Positions 39,835-48,261 of a stretch of 64,000 nt of DNA are shown here, in pieces. The translations under genes were made by a program, and so were the position numbers. Position 1 is the first letter of the stretch. The number at the start of each line of letters is the position of its first letter. The stretch comes from Caulobacteraceae bacterium. Lineage in GTDB: Bacteria; Pseudomonadota; Alphaproteobacteria; Caulobacterales; Caulobacteraceae. The stretch spans positions 130,038 through 194,037 of the forward strand of contig JAUJMO010000001.1 of NCBI GenBank assembly GCA_030446805.1, given 5' to 3'. Under the pieces are notes generated by a model, which saw only the letters and a program-made list of their open reading frames with translations, was not told the origin of the DNA and searched no databases.

Positions 39835-41397
39835 CTACACGCCCGGCACGGGCGGGGCGTCCGGATCGTCCTCATGGACCTCGACCAGGCCGCGACCGAG
39901 ATGGCTGCGGGACCGGCTGTAGAGGAAGTAGATCACCATGCCGACGGCCCCCCAGACGGGCAGCACCAGCATCGCCGCCGTTGGCAGGTTGAAGAACAAG
40001 AACAGGCAGCCCGCGATGGTGGCGGGAGCGACCAGCCAGATCAGCGGCGTCTTGAACGGTCGGTGCCGGTTCTTCTCCGTTCGCCGCAGGATCAGCACCG
40101 CGATCGCCACCATCATGAACGCGTAAAGCGTGCCGGCGTTGGCGATGTCCGCGAGCTGCCCGACGGGGAGAAAGGCCGCGGCGAACGCCACCGCCGCGCC
40201 GGTGGCCATGGTGACGATGTGCGGGGTCTTCCACTTGGGATGCACACGGCTCAGAACGTCCGGGAGCAGCCCGTCGCGGCTCATCACGAAGAAGATCCGC
40301 GTCTGGCCGAAGATCAGCACCAGGATCACGGACGGCAACGCCAGGAAGGCGGCGATGCCCAGCATGTTCCCGACGGCTCCGAACCCGATCTGACGCAGGA
40401 CGTGAGCCAGGGCTTCGTTGGAGCAAACCAGGGCGTCGGCGTATTGCGGCAGAGCGCATTGCCGCGCCAGCTCTTCCGATCCAGCCGGGAAGGGCACGCC
40501 GTTCGGCCCCATGACCGGCTGGCCGCCAATCGTTCCAACTGCGCCGGCCGCCACCAGGATGTAGACGATGGTGCAGAACAGCAGCGAGCCGATCAGGCCG
40601 ATGGGGACGTTGCGTTGCGGGTTCTTGGTCTCCTCGGCCGCGGTGGAGACGGCGTCGAAGCCCACATAGGCGAAGAAGATCGTGGCCGCCGCGCCGACCG
40701 CGCCCACGCCCGTGCCGAAGCCGCCGAACACGCCGGCGGGCAGGAAGGGGTTGAACTTGGCCATGTCGAACTGCGCCGAGCTCAGGGTGAGGATGACGAA
40801 GGCCGTGAGCGCGAGGACCTTGATCGCCACCAGCACCGCATTGACCTTGGCGCTCTCGCTGGTGCCCCTGACCAGCAGGGCGGTGACCAGCAGTGCGATG
40901 AGCACCGCGGGAAGATTGATGAAGCCGCCGGGCGCCCCGCCCAGCGCCAGGGGTCCGGCCGCCAACCATGGCGGTAGCTGAACCCCCAGGAACTCGTTCA
41001 GGATCGTTCCGCTGAAATACCCGGACCAACCCACCGACACCGCCGAGGCCGCCACCGCGTACTCCAGCACCAGGGCCCAACCGACGGTCCACGCCAGTAT
41101 CTCGCCCATCACCGCGTAGGTGTATGTGTAGGCCGAGCCCGCGACCGGGGCCATGGAGGCGATCTCCGCGTAGCAGAGCGCCGCCACGATGCAGATCAGG
41201 CCGGCGATCACGAACGCCAGCATCAGGCCGGGCCCCGCCTTTTGGGCGCCGGCCGCGGTCAGCACGAAGATGCCCGTGCCGATAACGCAGCCGATCCCGA
41301 ACAGGGTCAGCTGGAACCAGCCTAGGGTGCGGTGGAGGGATTTCTTCTCCGCGGTCGCCAAGATGGCGTCGAGCGGTTTGACCCGGTCAAGAATCAT
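39835..41397 (-). CDS. APC family amino-acid permease (cationic amino-acid transporter type)
   Basis: Inner-membrane amino-acid transporter of 520 residues with about 12-14 helices. The first helix GIGCVIGTGIFVLTAAGAQ (about 34-52) is the APC signature, followed by YAEIASMAPVAGSAYTYTYAVMGE. The PTAAEETKNPQRNVPIG-like segment (STAAEETKNPQRNVPIG, about 270) is typical of the CAT/YhdG group. The extra cysteine-bearing loop near 330-355 (CALPQYADALVCSNEAL) is also known in this group. An AGGGAGGG ribosome-binding site precedes the ATG. Its substrate cannot be read from sequence; arginine/lysine-type substrates are plausible. Confidence 0.9.
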   Translation of the reverse strand: MILDRVKPLDAILATAEKKSLHRTLGWFQLTLFGIGCVIGTGIFVLTAAGAQKAGPGLMLAFVIAGLICIVAALCYAEIASMAPVAGSAYTYTYAVMGEILAWTVGWALVLEYAVAASAVSVGWSGYFSGTILNEFLGVQLPPWLAAGPLALGGAPGGFINLPAVLIALLVTALLVRGTSESAKVNAVLVAIKVLALTAFVILTLSSAQFDMAKFNPFLPAGVFGGFGTGVGAVGAAATIFFAYVGFDAVSTAAEETKNPQRNVPIGLIGSLLFCTIVYILVAAGAVGTIGGQPVMGPNGVPFPAGSEELARQCALPQYADALVCSNEALAHVLRQIGFGAVGNMLGIAAFLALPSVILVLIFGQTRIFFVMSRDGLLPDVLSRVHPKWKTPHIVTMATGAAVAFAAAFLPVGQLADIANAGTLYAFMMVAIAVLILRRTEKNRHRPFKTPLIWLVAPATIAGCLFLFFNLPTAAMLVLPVWGAVGMVIYFLYSRSRSHLGRGLVEVHEDDPDAPPVPGV

Positions 41398-41603
41398 CGC
41401 GTCGGCCCTCCCTGCCGTTGCACACCGTCTCCCGCTGATTTCACCGGGTGGATTCCATGATGGAGCGTGCAGCTCCCGCCTCGCCGTGTCGGCGTTGTTG
41501 CGGTCATCTAAGCGTCTTCCCCCGATAATCCGGTCGGCTCTGCGGCCGATCCCTCAGCCGCCGACGTGACCTGGTTCTCTGCGGTCGGTCAAGCCTGTCT
41601 TCT

Positions 41604-41628
41604 CCTCTCCCCGCGATGTGGGGAGAGG
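41604..41628. repeat. Palindromic intergenic repeat before hrpB
   Basis: CCTCTCCCC (41604-41612) and GGGGAGAGG (41620-41628) form a perfect 9-bp inverted repeat with a 7-base loop, ending 15 bases before the hrpB GTG start. The CTCTCCCC/GGGGAGAG core is a dispersed element of many alphaproteobacterial genomes. A related copy lies inside hrpB at 43127-43154. Here the stem could also hide or shape the ribosome-binding region. Confidence 0.65.
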
Positions 41629-41643
41629 GGGTAAGCAGGATCT

Positions 41644-44145
41644 GTGACTCTCCCCATCCACGCCGTCCTGCCCGAACTCACCGCAACCCTGGCCGCGGCC
41701 CCGAACGCCGTGCTCGTGGCTCCGCCCGGAGCGGGCAAGACCACCGTCGTTCCGCTGGCCCTTCTCGACCAGCCCTGGGCTGAGGGCCGCATCATCGTCC
41801 TCGAACCCCGCCGACTGGCCGCCCGGGCCGCCGCCCGACGCATGGCCCAGACCTTGGGGCAGGCGGTGGGCGAGACGGTGGGTTACCGCGTCCGCGGCGA
41901 CAGCCGCGTCTCGGCCCGCACCCGTGTGGAGGTCGTCACCGAAGGCGTGTTCACCCGCCTCATCCTGGATGATCCCGCCCTGGAGGGAATCTCCGCCGTT
42001 CTCTTCGACGAGTTCCACGAACGCAGCCTCGACGCCGACCTGGGGCTCGCCTTTGCGCTCGACGCTCAATCGGTGCTCCGCCCCGATCTTCGTCTGCTGG
42101 TCATGTCCGCCACCCTGGACGGCGCCCGCGTGGCCGGCCTGCTCGGCCCAGGGAACCAGCCGGCGCCGGTCGTCCGCAGCGAAGGCCGCGCCTTTCCGGT
42201 CGAGACCCGCCACCTCGGGCGCGATCCGGCGCTCCCCGCCGAAGACCAGGTCTCCCGCGCCGTACGCCAGGCCTTGGCCGACGAGCCCGGCTCCCTCCTC
42301 GTCTTCCTGCCCGGCCAGGCCGAAATCCGCCGCGTCGAACGTCAGCTCGCCGAGTGCCTTCCGTCCGACGCCATCCTGGCCCCGCTCTACGGCGCGCTCA
42401 CTCCGGCCGAACAGGACCGCGCGGTTGATCCCGCGCCGTCCGGCCGCCGCAAGGTCGTTCTGGCCACCTCCATCGCCGAGACCAGCCTGACCATCGAGGG
42501 CGTGCGCGGGGTGGTGGACAGCGGCCTCTCCCGCGAGCCCCGTTTCGACCCCGCCTCCGGCCTGACGCGACTGGTGACCGTGCGCGTCAGCCAGGCCGCC
42601 GCCGACCAGCGCCGCGGCCGCGCCGGCCGCACTCAGCCCGGCGTCTGCTGGCGCCTGTGGAGCGAGCCGGAGACCCGCGCGCTTCGCCCCTTCTCCCGCC
42701 CGGAGATCCTCGACAGCGACCTGTCGCGCCTGGCCCTGGACCTGGCCGGGTGGGGCGCCCGCGACGCCGCCGCCCTGGCTTTCCTGGATCCGCCGCCCCC
42801 GGCGGCCCTGGCCGAGGCCCGCGCCTTTCTGCAGCGCATCGCCGCCCTGGACGGGGAGGGGACCTTGACCCCTCACGGCCGCACGATCGCCCGTCTTCCG
42901 CTTCCGCCGCGCCTGGCCCACATGGTCGTCCGCGGCGCCGAGTCCGGGGCCGCCCACCTCGCCGCCTCCGTGGCCGCCGTCGTCTCCGAGCGGGGCCTCG
43001 GCGGGGACGACCCGGACCTCCAGACGCGCCTTGACCGCCTTCGGCGCGACACCTCTTCGCGGGCGAAGGACGCCCGCGCCCTCGCGCAACGCTGGGCCGA
43101 CCTCGCCGGCGGCTGCAACAACCGCCGCTCTCCCCGGGAGCGGCCGGGGAGAGCGGGACAGGAGGGGAGGAGGCCGACCGAGGACCCCCTCACCCCCGCC
43201 CACCTGCTCGCGCTGGCCTACCCCGGGCGCATAGCCAAGGCCCGCGGCGCCCCTGGCGAATACCGGCTGGCCTCGGGCCGCGGCGCCCACCTCGACCCCG
43301 CCCACCCCCTGTCCCGCCAGCTCTGGCTGGCCGTGGGCGAACTCGGCGGCGGCGGCGCGCGCGACCGCATCCTGCTGGCCGCCCCGCTCGATCCCGACCG
43401 GATCGCGGAGGACTTCGCCGACCAGCTCACCACCACTGAAACCCTGGACGCGGACGCCGCGGGCCGTCTGCGAGCGCACCGCATCACCCGGCTCGGCCGG
43501 CTGGATGTTGTAACCCGGACCATCCCCGCGGATCCGGCTCTGATGCGCCGCGCCCTGCTCGACCGGGTTCGAAGGGAGGGCCTCGCCGCCCTTCCGCCCA
43601 GCGAAGCTCTGGAAAAGCTCCGCGCGCGGGTGGGTTTCCTGCGGCGGGCTGCGGGACAGGAGGCCTGGCCCGATCTCTCCGAGGCCGTTCTCCTGGCCCG
43701 CGTCGAGGACTGGCTCGAGCCGCTGTTGGAGGGACGCACCAGTCTGGCCCAGGTGCCGCCGCCCGAGCTGGCGGAGGCCGTGGCCGGTCTCCTGCCGTGG
43801 GAGCGCCGCCGCGACCTGGATCGCCTGGCGCCCACCCATTTCGAGGCGCCCACGGGCTCTCGCCTCCCCATCGACTACAAGGCCGAAGGCGGCCCCGGGG
43901 TCGCTGGCCGGGTTCAGGAGCTGTTCGGCCTGGCGGCCCACCCCACGATCGCCGGTGTCCCGCTCCGGCTGGTCCTGCTCTCTCCCGCCCACCGCCCCAT
44001 CCAGACCACCGCGGACCTGCCCGGCTTCTGGCGCGGCTCCTGGGGCGCAGTCCGGGCGGAGATGCGCGGCCGCTATCCCCGCCACCCTTGGCCCGAGGAC
44101 CCCGCCGCCGCTCCTCCCACCACCCGAGCCAAGCCGCGGAGTTGA
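41644..44145 (+). CDS. hrpB: ATP-dependent helicase HrpB
   Basis: An 833-residue DEAH-box helicase. Motif I is APPGAGKTTVV (about 25-35), motif Ia LEPRRLAARAAARRMA, motif II LFDEFHERS (DEFH, about 120), motif III MSATLDG, and motif VI QRRGRAGRTQPGVCWRLW. The HrpB C-terminal region is present, including LPIDYKAEGGPGVAGRVQELFG and HPWPEDPAAAPPTTRAK. The start is GTG. A stretch of about 25 residues near 492-516 is encoded by a palindromic repeat and is foreign to the family. The function in bacteria is not well defined, though RNA remodelling is assumed. Confidence 0.92.
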   Translation: MTLPIHAVLPELTATLAAAPNAVLVAPPGAGKTTVVPLALLDQPWAEGRIIVLEPRRLAARAAARRMAQTLGQAVGETVGYRVRGDSRVSARTRVEVVTEGVFTRLILDDPALEGISAVLFDEFHERSLDADLGLAFALDAQSVLRPDLRLLVMSATLDGARVAGLLGPGNQPAPVVRSEGRAFPVETRHLGRDPALPAEDQVSRAVRQALADEPGSLLVFLPGQAEIRRVERQLAECLPSDAILAPLYGALTPAEQDRAVDPAPSGRRKVVLATSIAETSLTIEGVRGVVDSGLSREPRFDPASGLTRLVTVRVSQAAADQRRGRAGRTQPGVCWRLWSEPETRALRPFSRPEILDSDLSRLALDLAGWGARDAAALAFLDPPPPAALAEARAFLQRIAALDGEGTLTPHGRTIARLPLPPRLAHMVVRGAESGAAHLAASVAAVVSERGLGGDDPDLQTRLDRLRRDTSSRAKDARALAQRWADLAGGCNNRRSPRERPGRAGQEGRRPTEDPLTPAHLLALAYPGRIAKARGAPGEYRLASGRGAHLDPAHPLSRQLWLAVGELGGGGARDRILLAAPLDPDRIAEDFADQLTTTETLDADAAGRLRAHRITRLGRLDVVTRTIPADPALMRRALLDRVRREGLAALPPSEALEKLRARVGFLRRAAGQEAWPDLSEAVLLARVEDWLEPLLEGRTSLAQVPPPELAEAVAGLLPWERRRDLDRLAPTHFEAPTGSRLPIDYKAEGGPGVAGRVQELFGLAAHPTIAGVPLRLVLLSPAHRPIQTTADLPGFWRGSWGAVRAEMRGRYPRHPWPEDPAAAPPTTRAKPRS
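43127..43190. repeat. Palindromic repeat element inserted in frame in hrpB
   Basis: GCTCTCCCC (43127-43135) and GGGGAGAGC (43146-43154) form a perfect 9-bp inverted repeat, followed by GGGGAGGAGGCCGACC and ACCCCCTCACCC, the other part of a common dispersed alphaproteobacterial repeat. It keeps the hrpB frame and encodes an Arg/Pro/Gly-rich segment. Confidence 0.7.
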
Positions 44146-44173
44146 AGAGGGGCGGACTGCAAGCTCGGGCCTC

Positions 44174-44965
44174 TCACTCCGGCAGGGCGGCGTAGATCAT
44201 GATCCCCGTCGCCACCGCCAGGTTCAGGCTGTCCGCGCGCCCTCGCATGGGAATCTTGACGTTGACGTCGCAGGCGGCGGCCAGTTCCGGCGTCAAGCCC
44301 GCCTGCTCATTGCCCATCAGCAGCAGCGTCGGCCGCCGGTACTCCGCGCTGCGATGATCCACGGTGGCCTGCAGCCGCGTTCCCACGACGGCGCCCGGCC
44401 AGCGCCGCCGCCAGGCGAGGAACTCGCTCCGGTCCGCGCGCGCGATCGGCAGGGCGAAGATAGACCCCATGGTGGCCCGCACGCCTTCGACCGAGTACGG
44501 ATCCACGCAGTCGCCCACCAGGATCACGCCCCCGCACCCCGCCGCGTCCGCCGTCCGGATGATGGTTCCCAGATTGCCGGGATCACGCACCGCTTCCAGC
44601 GCCACCCAGGTCGCGGCCGCCTCCGGCCGCAGCGCCTCCAGCGCCGCGAACCGTTGCTCGAACACGGCCACCACCGTTTGCGGGTTGTCCCGCTTGGAGA
44701 CCTTCTCCAGCACCTCGCGCGTGACCTCGACGGCCTCGCCGCCGTCCGCCTGCGCCGCCGCCGCCACCCGCAGGAGGACAGGGTGTGTCGCCATCTCCGC
44801 CGTGTGCATCACGATCCGCGGCGGGAATCCCAGCTGCACCGCCTCGGCCACGATCTTCAAACCCTCGGCCAGAAAACGCCCGCTCTCCTCGCGCGCCTTG
44901 CGCAGGTGCAGGGCGCGGACGGCCTTCACCGTTTCATTGGTCAGGGAGGAGATGACCCGGCTCAC
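44174..44965 (-). CDS. TrmH/SpoU family RNA 2'-O-methyltransferase
   Basis: A 263-residue SPOUT methyltransferase acting on rRNA or tRNA ribose. An N-terminal substrate-binding domain (about 10-105, with FLAEGLKIVAEAV) precedes the knotted SAM-binding domain. The three SpoU motifs are visible: RDPGNLGTIIRTADAAG, GNEQAGL, and IPMRGRADSLNLAVATGIMIYA. The GTG at 44965 was chosen because it overlaps the upstream stop (GTGA); a GTG at 44974 would add three residues. It is co-transcribed after another methyltransferase. Which nucleotide it modifies is not predictable. Confidence 0.87.
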   Translation of the reverse strand: MSRVISSLTNETVKAVRALHLRKAREESGRFLAEGLKIVAEAVQLGFPPRIVMHTAEMATHPVLLRVAAAAQADGGEAVEVTREVLEKVSKRDNPQTVVAVFEQRFAALEALRPEAAATWVALEAVRDPGNLGTIIRTADAAGCGGVILVGDCVDPYSVEGVRATMGSIFALPIARADRSEFLAWRRRWPGAVVGTRLQATVDHRSAEYRRPTLLLMGNEQAGLTPELAAACDVNVKIPMRGRADSLNLAVATGIMIYAALPE

Positions 44966-45870
44966 CGCGTCCACCGCGCGAAGAAGCTCAGGCCCACCGC
45001 TCGCCCGCCCCGCTCTTCCTCCAGCGCCAGTTCGCCCCAGTTAATCCGTCCTCCCCGCTCGCCCAAGGCGCCGGCCAGGGCATGGCCCAGGGAGAGACCC
45101 GAAAGCCGCTCCGCATAGCCGTTCAACAACAGGAAGCCCGCGTCAGGCTCCAGCAGCGTGGCGCAATCGGCCAGCATTCCCGGCAGGTCCTCGAACAGCT
45201 TCCAGGTCTCTCCTCCCGGCCCCCGCCCGTACTTCGGCGGATCCAGGATGATTCCGTGGTAGCGCGATCCCCGCTTCACCTCCCGAGCTACGTATTTGCG
45301 CGCGTCCTCCACGATCCAGCGCGTGGGCAGGGCCTCCATCCCCGACAGCGCTGCATTCTCCCGCGCCCAGCCCACCGCCCGCTTGGAAGCGTCCACATGC
45401 GTCACCGCCGCGCCGGCCGCCGCGCACACTAGGCTCGCCACCCCGGTATAGCCGAACAGGTTCAGGACCTTGGCCCCGCGCGGCATCGCCCGCACCGCCC
45501 CGTCCAGCCATCCCCAGTTCGCCGCCTGCTCGGGAAAGAAGCCCAGGTGGCGGAAAGCGGTGAACCGCCCTTTGAAGCGCACTCCGCCCCAGACCAGCGG
45601 AAAAGGCCCCGGCTCCCCCTCCCGCCGAAACCGCCACCGCCCCGCCTCGTCCTCGTCGCTGGCCGAGGCGTCGAAGGTCGCGTCCGCCCGCGCCCAGGCC
45701 GCTGGGTCGGCCGGGACCCACACGCACTGCGGCTCCGGACGCACCACGGTATGGGGCCCGAACCGCTCCAGCTTGCGCCCCCCGCCGCTGTCCAGCAGCG
45801 CGTAGTCCGCCCAGGCGCGGGTGCGCATCACAACGGGGTCCGGCGCGAGCTGGGGCAGGGAGGCAGGCAT
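44962..45870 (-). CDS. Class I SAM-dependent methyltransferase (RlmI-like)
   Basis: A 302-residue Rossmann-fold methyltransferase related to rRNA large-subunit enzymes of the RlmI/RlmK type. The SAM-binding motif is VLNLFGYTGVASLVCAAAGA near residue 137, followed by HVDASKRAVGWARENA and the catalytic-type IILDPPKYGRGPGG near residue 210. No PUA domain is obvious at the N-terminus, which makes it shorter than RlmI. It is the first gene of a two-gene leftward operon with the SpoU methyltransferase. Confidence 0.85.
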   Translation of the reverse strand: MPASLPQLAPDPVVMRTRAWADYALLDSGGGRKLERFGPHTVVRPEPQCVWVPADPAAWARADATFDASASDEDEAGRWRFRREGEPGPFPLVWGGVRFKGRFTAFRHLGFFPEQAANWGWLDGAVRAMPRGAKVLNLFGYTGVASLVCAAAGAAVTHVDASKRAVGWARENAALSGMEALPTRWIVEDARKYVAREVKRGSRYHGIILDPPKYGRGPGGETWKLFEDLPGMLADCATLLEPDAGFLLLNGYAERLSGLSLGHALAGALGERGGRINWGELALEEERGGRAVGLSFFARWTR

Positions 45871-46084
45871 GGTGCGGCCCCTAAGCGGTCAGCCCGCCTC
45901 GCGTCCAGACGCAACGGGCCGCCTGGGCGCGCTTCGATTGGAGCCGCGCCACGGCGGCGGCCCCCCGGGCGCGGTTCAGCTGCAGCTTGACCTTACGAAG
46001 ATTTCATCGGAGCCGGCGCCTCCATCGGGGGCCTCCGAGGGCTCCTAGAATCAGATGCGTCGCTTTGGACGCCAGGAGGTTGCT

Positions 46085-46468
46085 ATGGCGGAGAACATCC
46101 TCGTCCCCTTGATCCTGTTCGGTTCGCTCGCCGCCATGGTGATCGCGCCCTTCTATTTCCGCTCGCGGGACAGGACGAAGCTGCTGGACACGGTGCGCAC
46201 GGCCTATGACCGCGGACAGCCTGTGCCGCCGGAGTTGATCAACGCCCTTCAGGCCAGGCAGGCCTCCCTCCAACCGTCGCCGGAGCGCGACCTCCGCAAC
46301 GGGATCATCTGGCTGGCGGTGGGTCTGGGTTTGGCCATCTTCGCAGTGCTCATGAGCTTCGAGGAGGACGACGCGATCTTCCCCCTCCTGGGCATCGCCA
46401 GCATCCCCGGCACGGTTGGGCTCGCCTTGATCGTCCTGAGCTTCATCGGCCGCGATCGCCGACCCTGA
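46085..46468 (+). CDS. Small membrane protein, DUF6249-like
   Basis: A 127-residue protein with three predicted membrane helices: LVPLILFGSLAAMVIAPFYF (about 6-25), IIWLAVGLGLAIFAVLM (about 77-93), and a last helix around 105-122 (GIASIPGTVGLALIVLSFIG). The segment between helices one and two is soluble and has a TVRTAYDRGQPVPPELINAL motif. It resembles small DUF6249 membrane proteins found beside ECF sigma factors. CAGGAGG precedes the ATG. It is 25 bases upstream of a sigma factor gene and is probably part of that operon. Confidence 0.65.
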   Translation: MAENILVPLILFGSLAAMVIAPFYFRSRDRTKLLDTVRTAYDRGQPVPPELINALQARQASLQPSPERDLRNGIIWLAVGLGLAIFAVLMSFEEDDAIFPLLGIASIPGTVGLALIVLSFIGRDRRP

Positions 46469-46493
46469 CCGCCGCGGTCTCGGGAGCGCCTCG

Positions 46494-47045
46494 ATGAACA
46501 GGGACGCAGTCCAGAGCCTGCACGATCTGGAGCTGGCCGCTTTGGCGACTGCGGGGGACCGCCGCGCCTTTGGCGAACTGGTGCGGCGTCACAACGCCGG
46601 GGTGCGAGGGGTTTTGCTGCGGATGGGAGCCGATCCGGCCACGGCGGACGACGTCGCCCAGGACGCCTTCATCACCGCCTTTTCCCGCATCTCGGAGTTC
46701 CGCGGCCAAGGCGCCTTCCCAGGCTGGGTGAAGCGGATCGCCGCGCGGCGGTATTTGAAGCGCACCCGTCGCCGCGCGCCGGAGCCGGAGCCGGAGGCCG
46801 GAGGCTGGGGCGGCGAGGGGGAGAGCGCGGCGCGCATGGACCTTGACCAGGCCCTGGCGGGTCTGCCCGAAACCGAGCGGATCTGCGTCACGCTTTGTTA
46901 CGGTGCAGGCTTCTCCCACTCAGAGGCCGCAGCCACCTTGGACCTGCCCTTGGGCACGGTGAAATCCCATGTCAAACGTGGTTTGGATAGGCTCCGGATC
47001 CGGCTCGGGCCGCCCGCGGCCGACAAGGAACGGGCGCATGTCTGA
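46494..47045 (+). CDS. ECF-type RNA polymerase sigma factor
   Basis: A 183-residue extracytoplasmic-function sigma factor. Region 2 (about 12-85) contains FGELVRRHNAGVRGVLLRMG and then DDVAQDAFITAFSRISEFRG. Region 4 (about 118-168) contains ALAGLPETERICVTLCYGAG and a helix-turn-helix LDLPLGTVKSHVKRGLDRLR. An acidic linker of GE/EP-rich sequence joins them. It overlaps the downstream gene by eight bases, the common layout for a sigma/anti-sigma pair. The regulon is unknown. Confidence 0.9.
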   Translation: MNRDAVQSLHDLELAALATAGDRRAFGELVRRHNAGVRGVLLRMGADPATADDVAQDAFITAFSRISEFRGQGAFPGWVKRIAARRYLKRTRRRAPEPEPEAGGWGGEGESAARMDLDQALAGLPETERICVTLCYGAGFSHSEAAATLDLPLGTVKSHVKRGLDRLRIRLGPPAADKERAHV

Positions 47046-47418
47046 CTTCGAATTCGAAGCCCGCCTCGAGCGGATGTTCTCTCAGCCGCCGCGCGTCACC
47101 GACCCCGGCCTGTTCGCGACGCGGGTGCAGGCGCGGCTGGAGCGGGGCTGGGCGTTCCGGCGGGTGCTCCTGGGGGCAGCGGGAGGGGTGGGGGGCGTGG
47201 TGGCCGCGAGCCAGGCCTTCGGCTCCGGCCTGCTCTCCCGCCTCGGCCAGGTCCAGGCGCCCGTGAAGCCGCTGATCGCGGAGCTTCGATCCGAACGCTT
47301 GTCGGCCGGAAACGATTGGAGCGCTCTTGCCGGCAGCGGCGAAGTGATCTGGATCGCCGCCGCCATGCTGGCCCTGACGGTGGGCATCGCCGCCACAAGG
47401 CTTTCCGACACCTTCTGA
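47038..47418 (+). CDS. Probable anti-sigma factor (single or double membrane span)
   Basis: A 126-residue protein translated from inside the end of the sigma factor gene. The cytoplasmic N-terminus (about 1-38, FEARLERMFSQPPRVTDPGLF) is followed by a weakly hydrophobic segment (VLLGAAGGVGGVVAASQAFG, about 41-60) and a second C-terminal helix (VIWIAAAMLALTVGIAAT, about 103-120). No zinc-binding HXXXCXXC motif of the ZAS type is present. The call rests on operon position and topology, not on recognised family sequence. Confidence 0.55.
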   Translation: MSDFEFEARLERMFSQPPRVTDPGLFATRVQARLERGWAFRRVLLGAAGGVGGVVAASQAFGSGLLSRLGQVQAPVKPLIAELRSERLSAGNDWSALAGSGEVIWIAAAMLALTVGIAATRLSDTF

Positions 47419-47532
47419 AGTCCGTCGCCCAAATCTGGACACCCCAGGCTGTTGGGGAACACCGAGCGCAGCTGCGTTGCCGCGCGACGGCGGCCCCGCT
47501 AGGGTCGCCGACTTTCCGGAGTTCAAACAACC

Positions 47533-48261
47533 TTGGCCGACGTTTTCGAAGAAGTCGAAGGGCAGCTGCGCGCGGAGCGCTACCAGTCCCTCGGTCGCAA
47601 GTTGCTTCCTTGGCTGATCGGGGCCGCCGTTCTGGCCTTGGTGATCAGCCTGGCCGTGTACGGCTGGAACCAGTACCGGATCCGGGCCGCCGAACAGGCC
47701 TCGATCGACTACGCCGCCGGCCTGCAAGCGGTGGGAGCCAACAACCGGGCCGAAGCCGAGCGTCGCTTCGCGGCCGCCGCCCAGTCGCGGTCCGACGCCT
47801 ACCGCTCCCTGGCCCTGATGCAGCGCGCCGGCCTGCGCGTCGAGGACAACAGGCCGCGCGAGGCGGTGCCGCTGCTGGACGAGGCGGCCGAGGCGGCTCC
47901 GGGGCCGCTTCTGGCCGACGCGGCCGCCCTCAAGGCCGCCTTCCTGGTCATGGACTATGCGCCGCTGAACGAGATCGAGCGCCGTTTAAACCCGCTCCGG
48001 GAAGAAGGTCGGCCTTACCGCAGCGCGGCCCGCGAAGCCTGGGCCATGGCGCAGATCGGAGCAGGCAGGCCCGTAGAGGCCCGCCGCGAGTTCGTGGTGC
48101 TGTCGCAAGCCCTGGACACCTCCGAAGGCGCCCGCGCCCGGGCCGAGGCCATGATCGCGGCCATCGACTCCGGCGCGGCCGCCCAGGCGCCCGCCATTCT
48201 TCGGGCCGTCCCCGCGGCCGCGCCCATCCAGCCCCAAGCCGCTCCGGTCCCCGCGCGATGA
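47533..48261 (+). CDS. Membrane-anchored TPR-like protein (YfgM type)
   Basis: A 242-residue protein with one N-terminal membrane helix (LLPWLIGAAVLALVISLAVYG, about 24-44) and a periplasmic TPR-like helical domain (about 50-215) with the YfgM/DUF2659-like opening NQYRIRAAEQASIDYAAGL. A Pro/Ala-rich tail ends the protein. The start is a TTG with GGAG upstream. YfgM in E. coli works with periplasmic chaperones at the Sec translocon and is encoded next to bamB, as here. It overlaps bamB by four bases. Confidence 0.82.
   Translation: MADVFEEVEGQLRAERYQSLGRKLLPWLIGAAVLALVISLAVYGWNQYRIRAAEQASIDYAAGLQAVGANNRAEAERRFAAAAQSRSDAYRSLALMQRAGLRVEDNRPREAVPLLDEAAEAAPGPLLADAAALKAAFLVMDYAPLNEIERRLNPLREEGRPYRSAAREAWAMAQIGAGRPVEARREFVVLSQALDTSEGARARAEAMIAAIDSGAAAQAPAILRAVPAAAPIQPQAAPVPAR

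Noticed and set aside
41554..44085. An 843-codon open frame antisense to hrpB
   Set aside because: All helicase motifs are on the plus strand. The antisense product has no recognisable domain or ribosome-binding site.
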